A DNA stretch of 64,000 bases from NCBI GenBank assembly GCA_039972875.1, contig JBDWMA010000044.1, positions 130,314 to 194,313 of the forward strand, written 5' to 3'. Origin of the DNA: Pseudoruegeria sp039972875. Its GTDB lineage: Bacteria > Pseudomonadota > Alphaproteobacteria > Rhodobacterales > Rhodobacteraceae. Below, piece by piece: positions 24,679-33,200 of this stretch. Made by a program: the position numbers and the translations under genes. Each line of letters begins with the position of its first letter. The stretch's first letter is position 1. Under the pieces are notes generated by a model. That model made no database searches and was not told where the DNA came from. It saw only the letters and a program-made list of their open reading frames with translations.

Positions 24679-26427
24679 GTGGCTAAGACAGAGACATTCC
24701 GGGCGCGCAAAGAGCGCTGGATGAACCGCTATCATGCGCGGCTCAGCACGTTGTCACGCCCGGCCACTGGTTTTGTTTCACAGCCTGAACCACGCACCAT
24801 CGGAACCTTTGCGCGGGGGCGTCAGCTCACCAGTGGAAACTTTTTGTTCGCTGGGTATCTTGTTCAGTCTGAACTTGGCTCCATTTGGGACCTTCCAATT
24901 CCGGCCGCGCGTTTTGAGGAAGAACAACACGGGTTTACATGGCTTGATGATCTTGCCGCATTGAACGATGCAAAGGCTCGCAATTGTGCGCAGGCGTGGA
25001 CGATGGATTGGATAAAACGGTATGGCCCGGCCAGAGGGCCTGGGTGGACACCTGATTTGACCGGTCGCCGATTGATACGTTGGATCAACCACGCGCTTTT
25101 GTTGCTTAATGGGTTAGACAAAAACAGCTCTGCTGTCTTTTTTGGGTCACTTGCCCAGCAAACCCGTTTCTTATCAAAACGCTGGCCCTCAGCACAGCCC
25201 GGATTGCCAAAGTTTGAAGCCCTTTGCGGTATGGTGCATGCAGGTCTAGCGCTTGAAGGGATGGAGCATCATGTCGTTCCTGCAATCAAGGCGTTGGGGC
25301 GGGAATGCCGGGAACAGATCAGTATCGAAGGGGGTGTTCCGACGCGAAACCCCGAAGAATTGTTAGAAGTATTTACATTGCTCAATTGGACAATGCTGGT
25401 GTTGAGCGAAGCCGGAAAAACGCCCCATACCGATCATCTTGAGGCGATTGAACGTATTGCGCCAACCTTGCGTGCTTTGCGCCATAATGACGGCGGTTTG
25501 GCCCGGTTTCATGGGGGCGGGCGCGGAATTGAGGGGCGCTTAGACAGTGCATTAGCCAACTCTGGTGTCAGGCCTGTGGCAAATGAGGGTCTCGCGATGG
25601 GCTATGCGCGGCTTCATGGCGGGCGAGCCAGTGTTATCATCGACGCATCGGCACCACCGCGAGGTTGGGTAAGCCGGGATGGGCATGCATCCACATTGGC
25701 TTTTGAAATGACCGAGGGTCGTCGGCCGCTGATCGTCAATTGTGGCTCTGGGATCAGCTTTGGTGAGACATGGCGCAGGGCCGGGCGCGCGACAGCCTCG
25801 CATTCGACGTTGGGAATCGATGGCTATTCGTCGTCTCGGCTGGGGGCCAAACGGGTGGTCAATGAAACCGATCGATTGCTGTTGACGGACACGCCGAGCA
25901 ATATCCAATACCAACTTAACAATAATCCGGCCGGTATGGGATTTCATGCGGGCCATGATGGGTACGTCAACACCCATGGGCTGACCCATATCCGCCAATT
26001 GAACCTGCGGTTTGACGGGCGAGAACTGTCCGGAGAGGACACGCTGGCAATTGTGGAAGAAGTGGATAAACGCCAATTTGACGTCGCCATGAGCCAAAAC
26101 AGATTGCAGGGGATTCCCTTTACGCTTCGGTTTCATTTGCATCCGGATGTGGACGCAGAGCTGGATTTAGGGGGAAGCGCGGTTTCGCTTGCGCTCAAAA
26201 GCGGGGAGGTTTGGGTGTTTCGTTACCATGGAAAGGCCGAATTGTCGTTAGATCCGTCGGTTTACCTCGAAAAAACGCGATTAAAGCCCCGTGCGACGAA
26301 ACAAGTCGTTCTATCTTGCCGCGCAATCGATTATGCGACGCGCGTGAACTGGACGTTCGCAATGGCGCAGGAGTCTCCGACTGGCATCCGCGATCTGGCG
26401 CGTGACGTCCCTTATCTGGACGACTGA
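24679..26427 (+). CDS. Heparinase II/III-family protein
   Basis: The 582-residue protein starts at a GTG at 24679 with AGAGGCGG just before. An N-terminal alpha-helical toroid (to about 330) carries WMNRYHARLS, WTPDLTGRRLIRWINHALLLL and RWPSAQPGLPKFEAL. The C-terminal beta-sandwich has HASTLAFEMTEGRRPLIVNCGSG and GRATASHSTLGIDG, the usual family core. The family includes polysaccharide lyases, but this alphaproteobacterial branch, found between rsmB and purH, has no known substrate and no signal peptide here. A role in handling an envelope or storage polymer is only a guess. Confidence 0.88.
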   Translation: MAKTETFRARKERWMNRYHARLSTLSRPATGFVSQPEPRTIGTFARGRQLTSGNFLFAGYLVQSELGSIWDLPIPAARFEEEQHGFTWLDDLAALNDAKARNCAQAWTMDWIKRYGPARGPGWTPDLTGRRLIRWINHALLLLNGLDKNSSAVFFGSLAQQTRFLSKRWPSAQPGLPKFEALCGMVHAGLALEGMEHHVVPAIKALGRECREQISIEGGVPTRNPEELLEVFTLLNWTMLVLSEAGKTPHTDHLEAIERIAPTLRALRHNDGGLARFHGGGRGIEGRLDSALANSGVRPVANEGLAMGYARLHGGRASVIIDASAPPRGWVSRDGHASTLAFEMTEGRRPLIVNCGSGISFGETWRRAGRATASHSTLGIDGYSSSRLGAKRVVNETDRLLLTDTPSNIQYQLNNNPAGMGFHAGHDGYVNTHGLTHIRQLNLRFDGRELSGEDTLAIVEEVDKRQFDVAMSQNRLQGIPFTLRFHLHPDVDAELDLGGSAVSLALKSGEVWVFRYHGKAELSLDPSVYLEKTRLKPRATKQVVLSCRAIDYATRVNWTFAMAQESPTGIRDLARDVPYLDD

Positions 26428-26447
26428 CCCTTTAAAGGACCCATTCG

Positions 26448-28034
26448 ATGACCGATCTTGTGCCCGTTCGCCGCGCGCTACTTTCCGTATCTGATAAATC
26501 TGGCTTGATTGAGCTGGGCCAAGCACTCTCTGCAAAAGGAGTGGAGCTGTTATCAACAGGCGGTTCCGCCAAAGCTTTGCGTGATGCGGGGCTGACTGTC
26601 ATTGATGTGGCGGAGGTCACTGAATTTCCTGAAATGATGGATGGTCGCGTTAAGACTCTGCACCCGCGTGTACACGGTGGCCTTTTGGCGTTGCGCGACA
26701 ACGAGGATCACGTGGCAGCGATGACCGAACATGGTATTGGTGCAATAGATCTGCTGGTTGTGAACCTATACCCATTTGAAGAGACTGTTGCGAAAGGCGC
26801 TGATTACGAGACCTGCATCGAGAATATCGATATCGGTGGACCGGCGATGATCCGGGCAGCAGCCAAAAACCATGGTTTTGTAAATGTGGTTGTGGACGTC
26901 GAAGATTACGACTTGCTCATTTCTGAACTAAACACAAACGACGGGGCGACGTCTTATGCGTTCCGTCAAACCCTTGCTTTGACAGCCTATGCACGCACGG
27001 CAGCCTATGATGCGGCTGTGTCTGCTTGGATGGCGGACGCGCTGGGGGAAACACCCCGTCGCCGGGCCGTAGCTGGTACGTTGGCTCAAACTCTGCGTTA
27101 TGGTGAAAACCCACACCAAGAGGCCGCGTTTTACACCGATGGCTCTGCTCGTCCAGGCGTTGCCACCGCGACCCAACATCAGGGCAAAGAGCTGTCATAT
27201 AACAACATCAATGACACCGATGCTGCCTTTGAATTGGTGTCGGAGTTTGATCCGGCCAATGGCCCGGCCTGTGCAATCATCAAGCATGCAAACCCGTGTG
27301 GTGTTTCACAAGGGGCCACTCTGAAAGAGGCCTATCAAAACGCGTTCAACTGTGATCGGACATCTGCCTTCGGTGGGATTATTGCACTGAACATGCCGCT
27401 GGATAAAGAGACCGCCGAAGAAATCGTGGGTATCTTTACCGAGGTTGTTATCGCGCCCGGGGCCACTGATGAGGCCAAAGCTGTATTTGCAGCTAAGAAA
27501 AACCTGCGTTTGCTGACCACAGAGGGTTTGCCCAACACCAAGGATGCGTCTTTGACTGTGCGTCAGGTGTCCGGCGGTCTTTTGGTTCAGGACAAAGACA
27601 ACGGTCATATTGACATGGATGATCTGAAGGTCGTGACCAAACGCGCCCCAACTGAACAAGAGATGAAGGATCTACTGTTCGCTTGGAAAGTGGCCAAACA
27701 CGTTAAATCCAACGCGATCGTTTATACAAAGGACGGCGCGACCGTTGGTGTCGGCGCGGGCCAGATGAGCCGTGTTGATTCTTGTCGGATTGCCGCGCGT
27801 AAGGCTGAAGATATGGCCGAAGCTATGGGCCTAGATGCACCGTTAACCAAAGGATCCTGCGTTGCCTCTGATGCGTTCTTCCCCTTTGCTGATGGTCTGC
27901 TGACTGCTGCCGAAGCAGGTGCTACAGCCGTCATTCAACCCGGTGGGTCCATGCGTGATGATGAGGTGATCAAAGCCGCAGACGAAGCCGGGCTGGCCAT
28001 GGTGCTCACCGGCATGCGCCACTTCCGCCACTAA
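26448..28034 (+). CDS. purH: Bifunctional AICAR transformylase / IMP cyclohydrolase
   Basis: The 528-residue protein has the N-terminal cyclohydrolase (ALLSVSDKSGLIELGQAL, STGGSAKALRDAG, MMDGRVKTLHPRVHGG) and the C-terminal transformylase with the catalytic KHANPCG and RYGENPHQ. It carries out the last two steps of IMP synthesis. The start lies 20 bases after the heparinase stop, so both are likely co-transcribed. Ends in GMRHFRH, the usual PurH terminus. Confidence 0.96.
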   Translation: MTDLVPVRRALLSVSDKSGLIELGQALSAKGVELLSTGGSAKALRDAGLTVIDVAEVTEFPEMMDGRVKTLHPRVHGGLLALRDNEDHVAAMTEHGIGAIDLLVVNLYPFEETVAKGADYETCIENIDIGGPAMIRAAAKNHGFVNVVVDVEDYDLLISELNTNDGATSYAFRQTLALTAYARTAAYDAAVSAWMADALGETPRRRAVAGTLAQTLRYGENPHQEAAFYTDGSARPGVATATQHQGKELSYNNINDTDAAFELVSEFDPANGPACAIIKHANPCGVSQGATLKEAYQNAFNCDRTSAFGGIIALNMPLDKETAEEIVGIFTEVVIAPGATDEAKAVFAAKKNLRLLTTEGLPNTKDASLTVRQVSGGLLVQDKDNGHIDMDDLKVVTKRAPTEQEMKDLLFAWKVAKHVKSNAIVYTKDGATVGVGAGQMSRVDSCRIAARKAEDMAEAMGLDAPLTKGSCVASDAFFPFADGLLTAAEAGATAVIQPGGSMRDDEVIKAADEAGLAMVLTGMRHFRH

Positions 28035-28043
28035 GGGGTTCTC

Positions 28044-28514
28044 ATGCGCGCACTTTGGATCACGGCAGTCTTTATCTTCGTCTTTGATCAGGCGAGTAAA
28101 ATAATCGTGGTCCAAGGCATGGATCTAAAAACACGGCAGGCCATTGACGTATGGCCGCCGTTTATCAATTTTCGCATGGCATGGAACGAAGGTGTTAATT
28201 TCGGGCTTTTTGCGAGCTCTGCCGACATTATGCGTTGGGTTTTGATTGCAATTGCACTGGTCATATCGGGCTGGGTGCTGTGGTGGATCAAAAAAGAAGA
28301 TCCCAAACCTTTGGGGTATATCTCAGCAGGGATTCTTATCGGGGGAGCACTGGGCAATGTGATTGATCGCATGGTGTATGGCGCGGTTGCAGATTTTTTG
28401 AACATGACTTGCTGTGGATTTAACAACCCTTACGCCTTTAATGTTGCTGATATCGCCATCTTTGTGGGCGTTTTTGGACTGATCTTTTTCACAGGTGAGA
28501 AAAAGCCGACGTGA
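28044..28514 (+). CDS. lspA: Lipoprotein signal peptidase (signal peptidase II)
   Basis: The 156-residue membrane protein has four membrane segments and the aspartate dyad in GGALGNVIDRMVYGAVADFL and FNVADIAI. The box MAWNEGVNFGLF is family-typical. It cleaves prolipoprotein signal peptides, and the DUF3035 lipoprotein gene downstream is a plausible substrate. It starts 9 bases after purH. Confidence 0.95.
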   Translation: MRALWITAVFIFVFDQASKIIVVQGMDLKTRQAIDVWPPFINFRMAWNEGVNFGLFASSADIMRWVLIAIALVISGWVLWWIKKEDPKPLGYISAGILIGGALGNVIDRMVYGAVADFLNMTCCGFNNPYAFNVADIAIFVGVFGLIFFTGEKKPT

Positions 28515-28566
28515 CGCGCCGGACAACTTGGGTTAAATAGCTACAAACAGGCGAGAGGAGTCATCA

Positions 28567-29103
28567 ATGCGCAAAGAAACAGGTGTTGCTGTTGTTGCAG
28601 TTTCTGCATTGTTATTGCTGTCGGCTTGTGGCGGAAGTGATGCGCCCCTGCTGAACATCAGCAATACCGATGGGACGCCGGATGAATTCGCAATCTTGCC
28701 GACAAAACCTCTGCAGACACCCGAAGACTACGCCAGTCTGCCAACCCCGACGCCGGGTGGTTCAAATCTGGTGGATCCAACCCCGACTGCAGACGCAGTT
28801 GCCGCTCTTGGTGGCAATCCTGCTGTCCTCCAAGAGGGACAAGGCGTTGCGCGTGCTGACACAGGCGTCGTAACCTACGCCAGCCGGTATGGGGTCACGC
28901 CGGGTATTCGTCAGGTTCTTGCTCAGGAAGACGCTGAATTCCGGTCAAAGAATGGACCGTTGTATTTAGAGCGCCTCTTTGGTCGCAGCGTATATTTTGA
29001 AGCCTATTCAGAACAATCCCTGAATCAGACGGCAGAGCTTCAGCGGTTCCGTAGATCCGGAGTGCGGACGCCATCAGCGCCACCAGAGCTCCCTGAAAAC
29101 TAA
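28567..29103 (+). CDS. DUF3035 lipoprotein
   Basis: The 178-residue protein begins with a signal peptide and the lipobox LLLLSACGG, so the lipidated cysteine would be near residue 21. The conserved segments LNISNTDGTPDEFAILPTKPLQTPEDYASLPTP match the DUF3035 family, found almost only in alphaproteobacteria. The middle part is Pro/Thr-rich. Function unknown. The position between lspA and the two M16 peptidases is conserved in relatives as far as I recall. AGGAG precedes the ATG. Confidence 0.87.
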   Translation: MRKETGVAVVAVSALLLLSACGGSDAPLLNISNTDGTPDEFAILPTKPLQTPEDYASLPTPTPGGSNLVDPTPTADAVAALGGNPAVLQEGQGVARADTGVVTYASRYGVTPGIRQVLAQEDAEFRSKNGPLYLERLFGRSVYFEAYSEQSLNQTAELQRFRRSGVRTPSAPPELPEN

Positions 29104-29197
29104 GTTTCGGCAAGATTTGGATCACAACCCCGTAAGCAGATCTTGAAGCTGGCCCGTGATGACGTAGGTTGACCCTATGTTCAATCAGGAGCTCTCC

Positions 29198-30556
29198 ATG
29201 CATCGCGTGTTAGCCGTTTTCGCCTTTACTGTTTTTGGCGCGTTTTCCTCAGTTTCAGCCGAAGAGAACACCACCACTTATACTTTGGATAATGGGATGG
29301 AGGTGTTAGTCCTTGAGGATCATCGTGCGCCCGTCGTCGTGCAAATGGTCTGGTATCGCGCGGGGGCTGCTGATGAACCGCCCGGGGTTTCGGGAATTGC
29401 GCATTTTTTAGAACATTTGTTGTTTAAGGGGACGGACACGCTTGCCCCGGGTGAATTGTCAAAAACGGTTGCCGCTAATGGTGGCTCTGACAATGCTTTC
29501 ACCTCTTGGGATTACACGGCTTACTTTCAACGCGTTGCCGCTGACCGGTTAGAGCTGATGATGCGCATGGAAAGCGACCGGATGCGGAACCTGCGTTTAG
29601 GAGAAGAGGACATTGCCACCGAAAGACAGGTGATTCTTGAGGAACGCAATCAACGGACCGATAGTGATCCGGGATCACTGTTCGGTGAACAGCGTCGGGC
29701 TGCGCAATATCTGAACCACCCTTATGGCATTCCGGTGATTGGCTGGCGTCATGAGATGGAGCAGTTGTCCCTACAAGATGCGCTGACCTTTTATGAACGG
29801 TACTATGCCCCTAATAATGCAATTTTGATTGTTGCAGGTGATGTGGACCCAGAAGAGGTCAAAGCGCTTGCGGATACCTATTACGGCCCGCTTGCCCCGA
29901 CAGAGGGGCTTGAACCACGCAAACGTCCGCAAGAACCCCCGCAGTTGTCGGAAAGGCGTATGACCTATTCTGATCCTCGGGTGTCCCAGCCCTATGTTGT
30001 GCGCAGCTATCTAGCACCGCAACGCAAAACAGGCGATCAATCTGACGCCGCAAGTCTGGTGATGTTGGCAAGCCTTTTGGGGGGCAGTGCAACGACGTCG
30101 GTTCTTGCTGAAAAGCTGCAATTCGAAGAACAAACAGCACTGTATACCTCTGCGTTCTATGATGGCACTTCTTTGGATGAAACCAGTTTTGGCCTTGTCA
30201 TCGTCCCAAATGAGGGCGTGACGCTAGAGGATGCAGAAGCGGCATTGGATAACGCTGTTGCAGAATTCATTGAGACAGGTGTGGACGCAGAGCAATTCGC
30301 GCGGATCAAAACTCAGATTCGGGCCGGAGAGATTTATGCCCGCGATGATGTGGAATCCGCAGCGCGCCGGTATGGCACGGCCCTGACCACGGGTCTAACG
30401 GTTCAGGATGTTCAAGACTGGTCGGGTGATTTGATGGCGGTCACCGAAGAGGATGTCATCGATGCAGCAAAACAGATTTTCCAAGAAAAGAATGCCGTAA
30501 CGGGGTGGCTCACACGCCAAGAGACCAAAAAGATGGCACAGGAGGTTACGCAATGA
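29198..30556 (+). CDS. M16-family zinc peptidase, catalytic partner
   Basis: I use the ATG at 29198: AGGAG lies 6 bases before it, and the protein then starts with a clean signal peptide (MHRVLAVFAFTVFGAFSSVSA). The inverted zinc motif HFLEH is at residues 69-73, and the distal Glu lies in ATERQVILEERNQR. The 452 residues contain the catalytic and the second M16 lobe. It is a periplasmic peptidase of the pitrilysin/processing-peptidase type with an unknown substrate. Its stop overlaps the next M16 gene (ATGA). Confidence 0.92.
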   Translation: MHRVLAVFAFTVFGAFSSVSAEENTTTYTLDNGMEVLVLEDHRAPVVVQMVWYRAGAADEPPGVSGIAHFLEHLLFKGTDTLAPGELSKTVAANGGSDNAFTSWDYTAYFQRVAADRLELMMRMESDRMRNLRLGEEDIATERQVILEERNQRTDSDPGSLFGEQRRAAQYLNHPYGIPVIGWRHEMEQLSLQDALTFYERYYAPNNAILIVAGDVDPEEVKALADTYYGPLAPTEGLEPRKRPQEPPQLSERRMTYSDPRVSQPYVVRSYLAPQRKTGDQSDAASLVMLASLLGGSATTSVLAEKLQFEEQTALYTSAFYDGTSLDETSFGLVIVPNEGVTLEDAEAALDNAVAEFIETGVDAEQFARIKTQIRAGEIYARDDVESAARRYGTALTTGLTVQDVQDWSGDLMAVTEEDVIDAAKQIFQEKNAVTGWLTRQETKKMAQEVTQ

Positions 30557-31869
30557 TCCGGACCCTAATCAGCGCTGCGGTGGCGACGATCGCCTTAAGC
30601 TTTCCAGCCCTTGCTGCCGTGGAAATTCAGGATGTCACCTCTGACGGTGGCATCCATGCGTGGTTGGTCGAAGAGCATTCCATTCCCTTCACCGTGATCG
30701 AAATTCGGTTCAAGGGGGGGAGCAGCCTTGATGCACCGGGAAAACGGGGTGCGATCAACCTGATGACGGGCTTGCTCGAAGAGGGCGCGGGTGAACTGGA
30801 TGCGCGGGCGTTTGCGCAGGCACGCGAAGAGCTGGCCAGCAGTTTTGGATTTGACGTTTATGATGACTCTCTTGCGATTTCGGCTCGGTTTTTGACTGAA
30901 AACCGGGATGAAGCGATCGCGCTGTTGAGATCAGCCTTGGTTGAAACGCGTTTTGATCAGGACGCGTTGGATCGCGTACGTGGTCAGATAGATTCGATCA
31001 TCAAAGGCAATGCCAAAGATCCGGGCCGTATCGCAAGCAGCACGTTTGATGCTTTGGCTTTTGGGGATCATCCCTACGCCAGCAGCCGAAATGGAACACT
31101 TGAATCCATCGCGACCCTGACTCGGGACGATATGTTTGAGGCCCGAGATCGCGTTATGGCGCGGGATCGTTTGTTTGTCGGTGCCGTTGGTGACATCACC
31201 CCCGCGGAACTCGGAACCGTTTTGGACGATTTGTTAAAGGACTTACCTGAAACGGGTGCTGATCAAGTTGAGGAGGCCACCTTTGCATTGGAAGGCGGCA
31301 TTACGGTTGTGCCTTTTGCAACGCCTCAATCCGTGGCGGTTTTCGGACATGAGGGTATTGATCGTGACGATCCGGACTTTTTTGCGGCCTACGTTATGAA
31401 CCAGGTTTTAGGAGCGGGCGGGTTTTCGTCCCGCCTGATGGAAGAGGTTCGGGAAAAGCGGGGCCTGACCTACGGGATCTCTACCTTCTTAGTGCCAATG
31501 GATCACGCAGAAACCGTTCAGGGGCAGGTTGCCTCTGGAAATGCTACTGTTGCAGAAGCCATTGAGGTGGTCAAAGCTGAATGGGAACGGATGGCCAGCG
31601 AAGGGGTTACCGACAAAGAGTTGCAAAACGCCAAAACATATTTGACTGGAGCCTACCCGCTGCGGTTTGATGGCAATGGCCCAATCGCCAATATCCTCGT
31701 GGGGATGCAGGCACAGGGGCTGCCCATTGACTATATCGCAACGCGTAATGATAAGGTTGAGGCCGTCACCAAAGAAGACGTGGCCCGTGTTGCAAAGCGG
31801 TTGATGGATGCCGAGGCGCTACATTTTGTGGTTGTCGGAGAGCCTGAGGGGTTGGATTCGACCAATTGA
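30553..31869 (+). CDS. M16-family protein without zinc site, partner of the preceding peptidase
   Basis: The ATG at 30553 overlaps the previous stop and has AGGAGG 7 bases upstream; the protein then starts with a signal peptide (ISAAVATIALSFPALA). The 438 residues keep the M16 fold, including RFKGGSSLDAPGKRGAINLM, but the HxxEH zinc motif is absent where expected (LMTGLLEEGAGELDARAFAQ). LMEEVREKRGLTYGIS matches the R/Y-pair element that binds substrate. In known two-gene M16 systems one subunit is catalytic and the other binds substrate; this fits. Confidence 0.9.
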   Translation: MIRTLISAAVATIALSFPALAAVEIQDVTSDGGIHAWLVEEHSIPFTVIEIRFKGGSSLDAPGKRGAINLMTGLLEEGAGELDARAFAQAREELASSFGFDVYDDSLAISARFLTENRDEAIALLRSALVETRFDQDALDRVRGQIDSIIKGNAKDPGRIASSTFDALAFGDHPYASSRNGTLESIATLTRDDMFEARDRVMARDRLFVGAVGDITPAELGTVLDDLLKDLPETGADQVEEATFALEGGITVVPFATPQSVAVFGHEGIDRDDPDFFAAYVMNQVLGAGGFSSRLMEEVREKRGLTYGISTFLVPMDHAETVQGQVASGNATVAEAIEVVKAEWERMASEGVTDKELQNAKTYLTGAYPLRFDGNGPIANILVGMQAQGLPIDYIATRNDKVEAVTKEDVARVAKRLMDAEALHFVVVGEPEGLDSTN

Positions 31870-31892
31870 ACCGTCAACCGGTAGGATGATTG

Positions 31893-31925
31893 AATAGCGG
31901 CCTAAGCTTGGCCGCTATTTTCGTT
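31893..31925 (+). terminator. Intrinsic terminator of the purH-to-M16 cluster
   Basis: AATAGCGGCC and GGCCGCTATT form a perfect 10-base stem with a 7-base loop, followed by TTCGTTTT. It lies 24 bases after the second M16 gene and may also serve the convergent BenE gene. Confidence 0.85.
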
Positions 31926-31933
31926 TTGTGTGT

Positions 31934-33097
31934 TTATCTCGTGCGTTTCACAGTGGCGTAGACACATCCGCCGATCACCAATCCCCAAACCGCAGCACTT
32001 AACCCAAAGATTGTCACACCAGAGGCTGTGACCAGAAAGGTGATCGCGGCGGCTTCGCGGGTTTCTACAGGTTCTAATGCTGCGGCTGTGGCGTTGCCAA
32101 AGACACCCAATAATGCAACGCCTGCAAGTGTTTGCAGTGTCATTGGAGGTGCCAAAACGGCCACGGCGGTAATGACAGCGGCAAATAGACCAAAAATGGA
32201 ATAGAAAACACCGCCAAAAACCGCGGACCAAAAGCGTTTTGCGGGGTCGGGGTGGGAGTCTTTATTTGAACACATGGCTGCGGTGATGGCTGCAATACAG
32301 GTGGCCGGCGCCCCAAACGGTGCCGTAATGAGGCTCGCAATGCCGACGCCGGAGAGCAAGCGTCCTGCAGGAGGATTGTAGTTATGGCTGCGCAACACGG
32401 CCAAGCCGGGGACGTTCTGAGTGGCCATTGTCACAATGAACAGAGGCAGACCAATGCCGAGCATGGCCTCTATTGAAAACACTGGGGTAATGAGATGGGG
32501 GGCTTGGATCAACTGATCTGGCATCGGCAATGAAAATCCATTGCTATATAGCGTTAAACCGAAGGCAGCCAGGACAGCCGCTGGAACCGCAAAGAGGCGA
32601 TTAAACCTCCCCACAACAAACCAGGTCGCAACAATGGGCAATGCGGTACTCGGGACTTCTGCAATTGCTTTAAACGGTGCAATACAGAGCCAAACCAATA
32701 CCCCCGCCAGCATCGCCTGTGCCAACGGAATTGGGATCGACGTGGCCAGTTTGCTGAGCGGGCGAAAGAGCCCTGCAATCAGTGTCAGTGCGCCTGCAAA
32801 GAGAAACGCGCCCACGGCGGCTTCAAACCCGCCCATTGGGGCCACGGAAACGGCAAGCAAAGCAACACCGGGTGTAGACCAAGCCACGCTCGCGGGTTGT
32901 TTGGTCCATAGGCTAAATACGATCCCGGATAGGCCCATAGAAAGTGTGGCAGCGATCAGTGCACCAGACGCCTGAGATTCATTTGCTCCGACGGCCTCAA
33001 CACCTTGTAAAACAATGGGGAAAGAGCTGAAGAATCCAATGACAGCGACGACAAACCCTGTGGAAATGGTTTGCAATGGAGGGATGTATGAAGACAC
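31934..33097 (-). CDS. BenE-family benzoate/H+ symporter-like transporter
   Basis: The 387-residue protein is hydrophobic throughout with about 11-12 membrane segments, and it matches the BenE family in GFVVAVIGFFSSFPIVLQG, AWSTPGVALLAVS and FGAPATCIAAITAAMCSN. BenE proteins resemble nucleobase transporters and are linked to benzoate uptake in some bacteria. No aromatic-degradation gene lies nearby, so the substrate is open. Confidence 0.87.
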   Translation of the reverse strand: MSSYIPPLQTISTGFVVAVIGFFSSFPIVLQGVEAVGANESQASGALIAATLSMGLSGIVFSLWTKQPASVAWSTPGVALLAVSVAPMGGFEAAVGAFLFAGALTLIAGLFRPLSKLATSIPIPLAQAMLAGVLVWLCIAPFKAIAEVPSTALPIVATWFVVGRFNRLFAVPAAVLAAFGLTLYSNGFSLPMPDQLIQAPHLITPVFSIEAMLGIGLPLFIVTMATQNVPGLAVLRSHNYNPPAGRLLSGVGIASLITAPFGAPATCIAAITAAMCSNKDSHPDPAKRFWSAVFGGVFYSIFGLFAAVITAVAVLAPPMTLQTLAGVALLGVFGNATAAALEPVETREAAAITFLVTASGVTIFGLSAAVWGLVIGGCVYATVKRTR

Positions 33098-33200
33098 GGG
33101 AAACCTGAATGTTTGGGGATATCAAACCTTGTAATACCATATGGGAACAGCTCGCAAGCCTGCTGGCAGAATCGGGGAGTGTTATGCTATTTCTGGTAGT

